A DNA stretch of 64,000 bases from Evansella cellulosilytica DSM 2522 (GTDB lineage Bacteria > Bacillota > Bacilli > Bacillales > Salisediminibacteriaceae). The stretch lies in assembly GCF_000177235.2 (NCBI RefSeq), contig NC_014829.1, forward strand, positions 2,852,001 through 2,916,000, given 5' to 3'. The notes under the pieces were generated by a model. The model was not told where the DNA came from. It did not search any database and was given only the letters and a program-made list of their open reading frames with translations. How positions within the stretch are numbered: the stretch's first letter is position 1; each line of letters opens with the position of its first letter. The position numbers and the translations under genes are program-made. Shown piece after piece: positions 9,187 to 17,456 of the stretch.

Positions 9187-9354
9187 ATTTTCACTCCTAA
9201 TTTAGTCAAAGGTAAAATTGCAACTACATTATAGCATATTAAATCATATAAAAGCTTGTCGGAAATACATGATAGCGATTCGTATAGTACTTTCGAAAAT
9301 TACAAGTATCCGTTACAATTATACTATGCTTATTCAAAAATAGGGGGCAATTAC

Positions 9355-9558
9355 ATGCAAACATTTAACTGGGTATTGTTTTCTTTAGCCATATTAGGGA
9401 CTACAGGTTTACTAGGGATCGGTTTTGGCATCGCCATGCCTAATACTATAGTCATTATTTGTTCGATTATTTTGACTATTCTTTCCGTTGTGACTGGTTT
9501 CTCCTTAAAACGGAAAATGTACAATAAAGAAGAGGGATTGTCTAAATCCAACAGCTAA
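9355..9558 (+). CDS. ylaF: YlaF-like two-helix membrane protein
   Basis: A 67-residue protein with two transmembrane helices, TFNWVLFSLAILGTTGLLG and TIVIICSIILTILSVVTGF, then a basic tail. ATG at 9355 follows TAGGGGGCAA. By position it is ylaF; in B. subtilis typA (ylaG) lies between ylaF and ylaH, but only 168 bases separate them here. Confidence 0.8.
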   Translation: MQTFNWVLFSLAILGTTGLLGIGFGIAMPNTIVIICSIILTILSVVTGFSLKRKMYNKEEGLSKSNS

Positions 9559-9587
9559 ACACTTCCTTTTTATATGATTAGGAAAAA

Positions 9588-9622
9588 AATGAGCCCGAAG
9601 GTTTTACCTAAGGGCTCTTTTA
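9588..9622. terminator. Convergent terminator ylaF/suhB
   Basis: GAGCCC and GGGCTC arms with A-rich and T-rich flanks. Confidence 0.8.
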
Positions 9623-9640
9623 GTATCTTTGTACTGACAT

Positions 9641-10420
9641 TTATTTTTTTACAAGCTCCAAAAATTCATTATAAATGGATGGTGTTGCAGCCATAAAGGT
9701 TCCACTTTCTAAGAAATCTAGTGCATCACCATTATACCTAGAGGCTACTCCTCCAACTTCCTTTAATATAACCATACCAGCAGCAATATCCCAAGGTGCT
9801 AGAATAAAGCTTATATAACCATCTAATCTCCCTGATGCGACATATGCAATATCTAGTGCAGCAGAACCATATGACCTTGTCGCTCTGCATGCTTTTACAA
9901 GTTCTTCTAGTCGACGATCCTTCAAAATCCATCCGGCATTAAAGCTTAATATAGATTCCTGTAAAGGAACTTCTTTTAATTTATCCAGTTTTGTTCCATT
10001 TAAAAATGCTCCTTCCCCTTTAAGGGCAGAAAACATTTCTCCATTCATGACATCATATATGATACCTATCATACCTTCGCCTTCAATATAGACACCTACA
10101 GAAATAGCAAAAAATGTTTGTTGATGTACGAAATTGACTGTCCCATCAATCGGATCAATAATCCAAACAACACCAGATAAATCCTTAATCGCTTTATAAG
10201 AGCCTTCTTCACCTAATAAACGATGGTTAGTATAGTGGGTACTTATTTTACTTTTAAAAAATTCCTCAACACCTTTATCTACATCTGTCACTAAATCATT
10301 TTCATTCGCTTTTGTAGACACATCAAATGATTCACTCATTTTTTCTTTTATAAATTCTCCAGCTTCTCTTGTCCAATTTTTAGCTGTTTCAAATATTTCT
10401 TCCCATTTTACTTCAGACAA
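9641..10420 (-). CDS. suhB: Inositol monophosphatase family protein (SuhB/YktC)
   Basis: Mg-dependent phosphatase of 259 residues. Metal-binding motifs are GEEGS near residue 70, WIIDPIDGTVNFVH near residue 87 and APWDIAAGMVILKEVGG near residue 207. Members act on myo-inositol phosphate, 3'-phosphoadenosine 5'-phosphate or fructose bisphosphate; which applies here is not shown by sequence. The start is TTG at 10420 after GAGGTTGGTGATC. Confidence 0.9.
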   Translation of the reverse strand: MSEVKWEEIFETAKNWTREAGEFIKEKMSESFDVSTKANENDLVTDVDKGVEEFFKSKISTHYTNHRLLGEEGSYKAIKDLSGVVWIIDPIDGTVNFVHQQTFFAISVGVYIEGEGMIGIIYDVMNGEMFSALKGEGAFLNGTKLDKLKEVPLQESILSFNAGWILKDRRLEELVKACRATRSYGSAALDIAYVASGRLDGYISFILAPWDIAAGMVILKEVGGVASRYNGDALDFLESGTFMAATPSIYNEFLELVKK

Positions 10421-10647
10421 TGATGATCACCAACCTCTTCATTCACAATTAAGTATACTTATATCATATTACAACCTATGATCGCAAATATGTGTCACTT
10501 AATTACAGTAAACGACAAAGGAGTGTTGCCTAACTAGGAAAACTTAGAAATACCGCCGTGAAGATAGTAGACACTCGTAAAGAAGTACGTTAAATGTTGA
10601 ATATTTTAGAACAATAAAAAAGCCTGTTATAGTTTGCTAGTTTCAAA

Positions 10648-10688
10648 GAGGGTGATTCAAAGGAAAAATCAACCTTTGAATCACCCTC
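10648..10688. terminator. Hairpin between suhB and ykzI-like gene
   Basis: Near-perfect 16-base arms GAGGGTGATTCAAAGG/CCTTTGAATCACCCTC. Lies after the ykzI-like stop on the minus strand. The remaining 10421-10647 bases show no gene. Confidence 0.8.
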
Positions 10689-10706
10689 ACCCCTACGTGT
10701 CATTTA

Positions 10707-10895
10707 TTACACTTCTAAGAGAATCCATTCATTTCTTAATAACTCTAATTTTTTCTTACAACTTTTTATCTGTTCTTCATCACCATTTTGAAGTGCGTCA
10801 TACAATGTTAGGAGCTCATAGTCAATCTCCATTTTTAAAACGGGGATTCTTTTCTCTCCGTCTTCTCTTTTTAACGTTTGAATGACCTTCTCCAT
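10707..10895 (-). CDS. ykzI: YkzI-like small protein
   Basis: A 62-residue helical protein, EKVIQTLKREDGEKRIPVLK then a coiled-coil-like C-terminus with EEQIKSCKKKLELLRNEW. Name follows size and position between suhB/yktC and yktB. ATG at 10895 has GGGAG nine bases upstream. Function unknown. Confidence 0.7.
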   Translation of the reverse strand: MEKVIQTLKREDGEKRIPVLKMEIDYELLTLYDALQNGDEEQIKSCKKKLELLRNEWILLEV

Positions 10896-11159
10896 GACAT
10901 ACACTCCCATCCGTATAAATTTACATGCTTCTGAAACATAGCAACATTCAAATTCTGTAAGCAAACGCCTGTCTTTTTCACCTGTTAAATTACTATAGCA
11001 TATGATGCAAAGCTATAATTTGGAACCTTCAATTTCTTTATATGAGTCTTTTCCACAAAAATGAATGTGCTAAACTAGGCAACAATGCATTGTTTTTCAA
11101 TTTCTCGACAATTTATGATAAACTATGGACAATTACTTCATTGAATGAGGGGGATTTAT

Positions 11160-11777
11160 ATGAGTTTTACAGGTTTTTCTCAAAAAGACTTTGACACTTT
11201 CCAAATAGACGGTCTTGATGAACGCATGAGTGCAATACAAGAGAGAATTCAACCGAAATTTAAGGCCATTTCTGAAGAAATTATTAACGATTTATCTGAC
11301 ATGGTAGGTCATGAGATGTTTTTACACGTAGCTAAGCATGCAAGAAGAAAAGTAAATCCACCTAAAGATACATGGTCAGCATACTGTCACAACAAGAGAG
11401 GCTATAAAAAACATCCACACTTCCAAATTGGAGTATTTGATGATCACATGTTTATATGGCTAGCTTATATTTATGAATTACCAAATAAAGCGGAAATAGC
11501 TACTGCTTTATTAGATAACATCGACTCGATTATAGAAAACATTCCAAATGATTATGTGCTATCTTTAGATCATATGGAAAAAAAAGCAGAGTCTCTTCAA
11601 ACAATTGACTTAACAGGGGCTCTTGAACGGTTTAGAGATGTAAAAAAAGGAGAATTTCTAATTGGTAGACATATTTCAGCGAATGATCCCTTGTTGCAGG
11701 ATGGAGATAAACTTATTGCATACATCCGAGATACTTTTCAAACTTTAACACCTATTTACAAAATATCGATGAGGTAA
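11160..11777 (+). CDS. yktB: YktB family protein (DUF1054)
   Basis: A 205-residue cytosolic protein of UPF0637/DUF1054. Typical segments are TGFSQKDFDTFQIDGLDERM at the start, HVAKHARRKVNPPKDTW near residue 62 and HFQIGVFDDHMFIWLA near residue 95. ATG at 11160 follows GAGGGGG. Function unknown in the family; synteny with yktA and speA is intact. Confidence 0.92.
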   Translation: MSFTGFSQKDFDTFQIDGLDERMSAIQERIQPKFKAISEEIINDLSDMVGHEMFLHVAKHARRKVNPPKDTWSAYCHNKRGYKKHPHFQIGVFDDHMFIWLAYIYELPNKAEIATALLDNIDSIIENIPNDYVLSLDHMEKKAESLQTIDLTGALERFRDVKKGEFLIGRHISANDPLLQDGDKLIAYIRDTFQTLTPIYKISMR

Positions 11778-11873
11778 CTTTATTACTTTACTAGTAAGCG
11801 ATGTACAAGCCATCACAATGCAATTTTATTCTGGCGTAAGTGACAGCTTGTCGTCGCTTTCGTCATTTTTTCT

Positions 11874-12149
11874 TTACATCTTTATTACCTTTTGATCTTT
11901 TGCTTCTCTTGCCAATTTCATCACGTGATATGGTGATTGATCTGTCTGTTCTTCATAATCTTTAAAATAACCCTTTTCTTCACCTTTACTACGTACTACT
12001 TTCTTAAAATGATGATATAAAACAAGCATTAATTCTCTATCTATCCCTTTTTTATAAGCCTTATCTACTCCTTCATAAAAGTTAACAACATCAATGATTT
12101 CTTCTTTACTCCAATCCATAGATATAGGAATTATTACATCATCTTTCAT
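11874..12149 (-). CDS. yktA: YktA family protein (UPF0223)
   Basis: A 91-residue protein with ISMDWSKEEIIDVVNFYEGV at its start and FKKVVRSKGEEKGYFKDYEE in the middle, both typical of UPF0223. Helical, no catalytic motif known. ATG at 12149 has AAGGAG upstream; it diverges from speA. Confidence 0.92.
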   Translation of the reverse strand: MKDDVIIPISMDWSKEEIIDVVNFYEGVDKAYKKGIDRELMLVLYHHFKKVVRSKGEEKGYFKDYEEQTDQSPYHVMKLAREAKDQKVIKM

Positions 12150-12284
12150 AACAAAACACTCCTTCATATAAAACTATACTTTCCAAGTTTCATTCATTTT
12201 GGTATACTCTTTTTGTTTTATAAGAAGGATAACAAATATGAGTAAATGATGAAACTTTTTTCTTCATGTAGAGGTGAGCTAATA

Positions 12285-13769
12285 ATGAACAACAAACAGG
12301 AAACAACGCCATTATTTGATGGCCTTTTAAAGCATATTAACACGAAACCAATCCAATTCCACATACCTGGGCATAAAGGTGGAAAAGGAATGGACAAGGA
12401 GTTTCGAAACTTTATTGGAGAGAACGCCTTATCTTTAGACTTAATCAATATAGCACCATTAGATGACCTCCATCATCCAGCTGGAATGATTCAAGAAGCA
12501 CAACAGTTAGCTGCTGAAGCTTTTGGAGCTGATTATACATTTTTTTCTGTCCAAGGAACTAGTGGCGCTATCATGACAATGATTATGAGTGTATGTGGAC
12601 CAGGTGAAAAGATAATCGTTCCAAGGAATGTACATAAATCAATTATGTCTGCTATCGTCTTTTCAGGTGCAACACCGATATTTATTCACCCCGATATCGA
12701 TGCAACTTTAGGCATCTCTCACGGGATTACAACAGACGCTGTAACGAAAGCAATAGAAGCACACCCAGACGCAAAGGGGTTGCTTGTTATTAACCCAACA
12801 TATTTTGGTGTTGCAGCTAACTTGCAAACGATAGTCGAAATCGCACATTCCTATGATATTCCAGTGTTAGTAGATGAGGCCCATGGCGTACACATTCATT
12901 TTCATGATGAGCTTCCTCTATCAGCAATGCAAGCAGGAGCAGACTTAGCAGCTACAAGTGTGCATAAATTGGGAGGTTCTCTAACCCAAAGCTCAGTATT
13001 AAACGTACAAGGCGATCGAATCTCGCCTAATAGAATTCAAAGCATTATAAGCATGCTTACTACTACATCAACGTCTTATTTATTACTAGCATCTTTAGAT
13101 ACTGCTAGAAGACGTTTATTTACAAAAGGTTATGATGAAATTTCAAGAGCAATTACGTTAGCTGATAATACTCGTAAACGGTTAAATGAGATTCCAGGTA
13201 TATTTTGTCCAGGAAAAGAGCTCCTTAACGATCGAGCTATATTTGATATGGATCCAACAAAAATCATTATATCTGTAAAACAATTAGGAATCACTGGACA
13301 TGATGTTGAACTGTGGCTTAGGGAAAATTATAAAATTGAGGTTGAGTTATCGGATCTATACAATATTTTGTGTATTATTACTTTTGGAGATACAGTTGAG
13401 GAAACAGAACTATTAATTGAAGCATTACAACATTTAGCAGATGAACATTATTCATACCTTAAAGATCAAGAAGATCATAAGGTGAATGTGTATGTACCAA
13501 ATATTCCAACGCTCTCACTCTCACCAAGGGATGCCTTTTACGCAGAAACAGAGGCTGTCCCTTTAGAGATGTCTGCAGGAAGGATTATTGCGGAATTCGT
13601 TATGGTATACCCACCTGGAATACCAATCTTAATCCCAGGTGAAATTATCGACGAAGACAACCTTCAATACATTGCAAAAAATATCGAAGTAGGCTTGCCT
13701 GTGCAAGGGCCTGAAGATCCTTCTTTAAAAACGATTCGAGTAATCCAAGAAAGAAAAGCTTTTCTTTAA
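12285..13769 (+). CDS. speA: Orn/Lys/Arg decarboxylase family (SpeA-type arginine decarboxylase)
   Basis: PLP-dependent decarboxylase of 494 residues; in B. subtilis the ortholog turns arginine into agmatine for polyamine synthesis. Opening PIQFHIPGHKGGKG is characteristic, VDEAHGVHIHF holds the cofactor-contacting Asp-x-Ala-His, and SVHKLGGSLTQ holds the Schiff-base lysine near residue 228. C-terminal domain contains YPPGIPILIPGE. ATG at 12285 has AGAGGTG upstream. Substrate is inferred from synteny with yktA and pdh; lysine specificity cannot be excluded. Confidence 0.88.
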   Translation: MNNKQETTPLFDGLLKHINTKPIQFHIPGHKGGKGMDKEFRNFIGENALSLDLINIAPLDDLHHPAGMIQEAQQLAAEAFGADYTFFSVQGTSGAIMTMIMSVCGPGEKIIVPRNVHKSIMSAIVFSGATPIFIHPDIDATLGISHGITTDAVTKAIEAHPDAKGLLVINPTYFGVAANLQTIVEIAHSYDIPVLVDEAHGVHIHFHDELPLSAMQAGADLAATSVHKLGGSLTQSSVLNVQGDRISPNRIQSIISMLTTTSTSYLLLASLDTARRRLFTKGYDEISRAITLADNTRKRLNEIPGIFCPGKELLNDRAIFDMDPTKIIISVKQLGITGHDVELWLRENYKIEVELSDLYNILCIITFGDTVEETELLIEALQHLADEHYSYLKDQEDHKVNVYVPNIPTLSLSPRDAFYAETEAVPLEMSAGRIIAEFVMVYPPGIPILIPGEIIDEDNLQYIAKNIEVGLPVQGPEDPSLKTIRVIQERKAFL

Positions 13770-13868
13770 ATAGTAAGGCTCAATAGGTTAAATTGAATTT
13801 ATAGCCACAAGATAAGTTGTTCTGTATTTTTTCAGTGGCCACTGTTTTTTTACCTATCGTTATTTTAT

Positions 13869-13916
13869 AAAAAAGTGTCTCAAAAGAAGCTGACCCTCTT
13901 TTTGAGACACTTTTAT
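13869..13916. terminator. Convergent terminator after speA
   Basis: Arms AAAAGTGTCTCAAAA/TTTTTGAGACACTTTT with a T-run on both strands. Confidence 0.9.
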
Positions 13917-13929
13917 TTTTTGATTATAC

Positions 13930-14226
13930 TTAATATTGAGGTTCAACAGACATATGTGGAAGCGTCTCCATAAAAAACTCTGATAAAGATTCAGCCTCCT
14001 GATGATCAGAAATCTTGAATACCCTCTGCAATTGCTCCACATCTTTAGCATCTTCAGCACACATGAGGAAGGATCGCCCAGTTTGCATACAAGTTACTAA
14101 AGGTTTCCCAAAAAACATGTTTGTGTACATCATTCCAAAATCATACCTTGACTTATCGGTAGTTACTCCAACAAATCGAACGTTAACACGTTCCGTCTCA
14201 TCATACAACCGTTCGTAAAGTTCCAC
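13930..14226 (-). CDS. DUF3055-type small protein
   Basis: A 98-residue cytosolic protein resembling the DUF3055 family of bacilli: RLYDETERVNVRFVG, then RYDFGMMYTNMFFGKPLV and QTGRSFLMCAED. No known function. Start is GTG at 14226 with GGAGGGATTTCCTA upstream. Family name from memory of these motifs, so moderate confidence. Confidence 0.75.
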   Translation of the reverse strand: MELYERLYDETERVNVRFVGVTTDKSRYDFGMMYTNMFFGKPLVTCMQTGRSFLMCAEDAKDVEQLQRVFKISDHQEAESLSEFFMETLPHMSVEPQY

Positions 14227-14472
14227 TAGGAAATCCCTCCTTTCTGAATTTTCTTAATTATATGATAATTGATGCGATTTTGCAACAATTAACACTTATT
14301 TACAATTTTATGGTATGAATTATATTATATCAGAAAAACATCATTGCTGTTTTATGAATGATTATTATTTTCTTTTGCCACCTTTGTAAAATTGGTTATG
14401 CTTTGCTTCTATAAATCTTACTAATTCATTCGTAAAAACAATATCTTCTTGCGTAAATACATAGGATTTTAT

Positions 14473-14823
14473 TCACATTGTTACTGAAATGACATACTTC
14501 AACTCGTCATCAATATAAATTGGAGCCAAAATTGTCTGTTCATTGTCCTTTTTCACAAAGACAGCTATATTCCTAGCACATAATGATATAAAGCCGATCC
14601 CCATATTAACTTTACTATTATAGTTTTTTTCACCTAATATATATAGCGGGACATAGTCATCATTACAATTAGTATAAAAAATAGTGAACACACATCTTTT
14701 ATCAAGATGAAAATCGTATAAAGTATCAATAACTTTTAAAAGGAAATCCTTACTATTTTGTGCATAGTCATAGGCTAACCCTACTTCCAAGCGTAGCTCA
14801 TCCAAAAAATCAGATTTTTTCAT
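14473..14823 (-). CDS. GAF-like small protein, hypothetical
   Basis: A 116-residue soluble protein. The alternation CVFTIFYTNCNDDYVPLYIL, then GIGFISLCARNIAVFV and TILAPIYIDDELKYVISVT resembles the C-terminal half of GAF sensory domains (inference). No partner domain. ATG at 14823 follows AGGTGGTGCGGG. Two cysteines could bind a ligand or metal. Intergenic 14836-15172 holds a truncated dispersed repeat and a hairpin but no gene. Confidence 0.6.
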   Translation of the reverse strand: MKKSDFLDELRLEVGLAYDYAQNSKDFLLKVIDTLYDFHLDKRCVFTIFYTNCNDDYVPLYILGEKNYNSKVNMGIGFISLCARNIAVFVKKDNEQTILAPIYIDDELKYVISVTM

Positions 14824-14981
14824 CGCCCGCACCACCTAGCTGTTATTCCTGCAATCTGTTTTTTTATTTTAACACACGACGCCCCATTCTCGGTGTCATA
14901 ATTTATAACAAAGAAATGTCGAAACGTAGAATTAATTGATAGATTTTAAATTCTCATTGGAAAATTTCTTTCTTATCAAAT

Positions 14982-15068
14982 AAGGCTGATTTCGTAAAAT
15001 TTGTTGATACTTTTAACTTGGTAAAACGAAAGGTAGTGACTCCATCAGGAATAGCAAGGGCTGCGAAA
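14982..15068. repeat. Truncated copy of the AGGCTGGTTTCG dispersed element
   Basis: Reads AGGCTGATTTCGTAAAATTT, then CTTGGTAAAACGAAAGG and GACTCCATCAGGAATAGCAA. This matches the reverse complement of the right part of the element at 52028-52226. Confidence 0.75.
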
Positions 15069-15082
15069 AGAGTATTAAATAA

Positions 15083-15113
15083 AGTGGCTCAAAAGGTTAT
15101 GCCTTTTGAGCCG
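15083..15113. terminator. Hairpin downstream of M23 lipoprotein gene
   Basis: GGCTCAAAAGG and CCTTTTGAGCC arms, GACTCAAAAGG hairpin family. Confidence 0.65.
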
Positions 15114-15172
15114 AATTGATCAAGTAAAACCGGTAAGACTGAAAAAGGAGATTGACTCACTAGGACACCATT

Positions 15173-16288
15173 TTATCCCCAAATGCTTAGTAATATCTCT
15201 CTTACTTCTTCGGGAGAGTATGGCTTCCAGAAAAACTGTCCGTAAATGAGGAGATCTTGATGAAGGTGTAACCCTCCTCCATCCTCGTTTACTGAATGAC
15301 TCGTACCAGTATTCCCTACATAGCCAATGATTGTAGAAGCATCTACTTCATCCCCTACTGCTAGTCCTTCAGGGATACTATCCAGATGTGCAAATCGATT
15401 CATTACACCATTTTCATATTGAACCCACACTTGCATACCTCTTAAACGATCTAATATAAATTCTGGTGTCGTCCCTATCTCCGCTGCTACAGAGAGGTCT
15501 TTATTTCTAATGAGTGGTGAAGGATACTCCTCAAAGTCATGGTCAACACGGACAACTGTCCCTTTTGCCATAGCGTATATTGGTGTATCAGTTGTGATTG
15601 CAGTCCCAGATGCATAGTCATACCAATCAATACCTTCATGATAACCATTTCTATATGATCTAGGCGCACCAGGTAAGTGACTTTCTATTGTACTCACTTG
15701 CGCACCCTCAATCGGTAATTGTAAAAAAGAAAGATAATCTATCATCTCTTCAACACTCAATGCATATAAATCGAATGCTTCTTCACCGCGTGGACTCCAT
15801 GCTTGTATGACAGATTCCTCCCATTGAAACGTTAACTCACTGTCTTCTTCGATTTGAAATGAAGTTTCTAACCCTTCCTCAATAAATGCTAACGTTAAAT
15901 ATGGTAGGTCATCTTCTACAACGAGTGATACTTCATCCGTTGCTAAGTACTCTCCATCTACCTCTAAAACTGGTACATCATATATTAAATAAAACTCTCT
16001 ACCTTCCACTTCAATATGGATTGTTCGGTGCGTTTCATCGTAATCATAGTGACCACCAATAGCTTCCATCAGTTCACTAGCTAGTACTACATCATTCCCA
16101 TCAACTTGGAAAAAGTCGATGTTTAACTCATTAATTGTGATTTCTTCTTCTGCTTCTCTTCCTTCATCAATTTCTGTTTCCTCTTCCACTTCATTATCTG
16201 TTTCTTCTTCAATATCCTCTTTAACATTTTCATTTTCTGAACATGCAAATACTAATAAACTAAAGAAAACTAACATCAATTTTTTCAT
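15173..16288 (-). CDS. Acidic lipoprotein with stalk domain and M23 peptidase-like domain
   Basis: A 371-residue exported lipoprotein. Lipobox VFACS near residue 16, then an extremely Glu-rich linker to about residue 55. Next comes a copper-amine-oxidase-N-like stalk (ELMEAIGGHYDYDETHRTIH), then an M23/LytM fold with HEGIDWYDYASG (HxxxD-like) and LHLHQDL (HxH), the zinc ligands of peptidoglycan endopeptidases, and VGYVGNTG-like loop. Predicted to cut wall peptides outside the membrane or to regulate others. Start ATG at 16288 follows GTGAGGG. Adjacent to a deacetylase lipoprotein on the same strand. Confidence 0.85.
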   Translation of the reverse strand: MKKLMLVFFSLLVFACSENENVKEDIEEETDNEVEEETEIDEGREAEEEITINELNIDFFQVDGNDVVLASELMEAIGGHYDYDETHRTIHIEVEGREFYLIYDVPVLEVDGEYLATDEVSLVVEDDLPYLTLAFIEEGLETSFQIEEDSELTFQWEESVIQAWSPRGEEAFDLYALSVEEMIDYLSFLQLPIEGAQVSTIESHLPGAPRSYRNGYHEGIDWYDYASGTAITTDTPIYAMAKGTVVRVDHDFEEYPSPLIRNKDLSVAAEIGTTPEFILDRLRGMQVWVQYENGVMNRFAHLDSIPEGLAVGDEVDASTIIGYVGNTGTSHSVNEDGGGLHLHQDLLIYGQFFWKPYSPEEVREILLSIWG

Positions 16289-16338
16289 TATCGATTCCCT
16301 CACATATGCTAAATAATATTTCTGCATTAGATTTTAAA

Positions 16339-16380
16339 AAGGATGTTACAAAGGACACTATCCCCTTTAATAACATCCGC
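16339..16380. terminator. Terminator between the two cell-wall lipoprotein genes
   Basis: GGATGTTA/TAACATCC arms with internal AAAGGGG pairing; on the minus strand it follows the deacetylase gene. Confidence 0.65.
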
Positions 16381-16402
16381 CGCTTACAAATAGGTTGTTA
16401 TT

Positions 16403-17287
16403 TTACTTAATTAACTTTGGATCAACGATCTCATACCCTTTTTCCCGTAATCCTTCTACTATATCAACAAGGGCGTCTCTTGTGAAGTCTCTATCGTGCA
16501 TGAGGAGGTTCGCACCATCGCGTAAATATTTTGTTTCCACCATAATCTCTGCTAATGCTTCAGCTTCTCTATACTCTGATTCCCAATCGTATCCATACGT
16601 CCAGTTCATCCACTGCATTCCTTCTTCTTCCATCACTTGTTTGGAAATATCTGTATTTGCTCCGAACGGTGCACGGAAAAATCGAGGTCTCTCCCCTGTA
16701 ATCTCTTCAATAAGGTCATTTAATTCGATAATCTCACTTCTCTGTTCTTCTTCAGATAAATCGTTCAAATTTTCGTGGTTCATCGTATGATTACCAATTT
16801 CAAATCCCATTTCATGGATCGTTCTCAACTTTTCTTCATCTTCCTCCGATTGAATTCCTTGACCATTAATAAAAAAGATAGCATTAGCATTCTGCTCATA
16901 CAATATTTCTGCCATTTCTAAAGCGTACGTCGTATCGCTATCCATATTTAGAAATGAATCATCAATCGTCAATAGCACGACATTCTCAGGCGCGTCGGTG
17001 CCTTCAATAGGTACAACAGAAAAATGAGATGTCATTTCATATTGAGGTTCAATTTCTTCTATTTCCTCTTCTTCCACCTCATCAACTATTTCATCATCAG
17101 TTTCTATCGGTTCATCTAAATTTTCATCATCAACCTCATCTTCTTCAACCTCGTCTTCAAACATATCATCCGTCTCCTCTATATGTTCATCAATATCATT
17201 ATCTATTGTATTATCTTCATTTTCTGAACATCCCATAGTTAAAATGACGATGGCACCAGCAAGGATACTTATTTTATATTTATTCAT
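16403..17287 (-). CDS. Polysaccharide deacetylase (NodB-type) lipoprotein
   Basis: A 294-residue lipoprotein with lipobox LTMGCS near residue 20 and a long Glu/Asp-rich linker to about residue 85. The NodB domain follows: VVLLTIDDS (motif 1, with Ile in place of the usual Phe and Ser in place of Gly), GNHTMNHENL (motif 2, metal-binding His pair), FFRAPFGANT (motif 3) and LLMHDRD (motif 5). Likely removes acetyl groups from peptidoglycan or another wall glycan. Same strand and same architecture of acidic spacer as the M23 protein, suggesting joint wall remodelling. Confidence 0.87.
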   Translation of the reverse strand: MNKYKISILAGAIVILTMGCSENEDNTIDNDIDEHIEETDDMFEDEVEEDEVDDENLDEPIETDDEIVDEVEEEEIEEIEPQYEMTSHFSVVPIEGTDAPENVVLLTIDDSFLNMDSDTTYALEMAEILYEQNANAIFFINGQGIQSEEDEEKLRTIHEMGFEIGNHTMNHENLNDLSEEEQRSEIIELNDLIEEITGERPRFFRAPFGANTDISKQVMEEEGMQWMNWTYGYDWESEYREAEALAEIMVETKYLRDGANLLMHDRDFTRDALVDIVEGLREKGYEIVDPKLIK

Positions 17288-17456
17288 TTCATTACCCCTT
17301 TCATCGTTATGTATACGTAGAATTCTACCATACAGTAGAATGGGTTAAAATAATCATTTTATACTAAGTCAGTTTTGTATATAACAACGTAATTTACACA
17401 TAATGTACTTGGGCTAGTAATTAAATAACTTTAAGTAATAAACGAAGGGTGGACAT

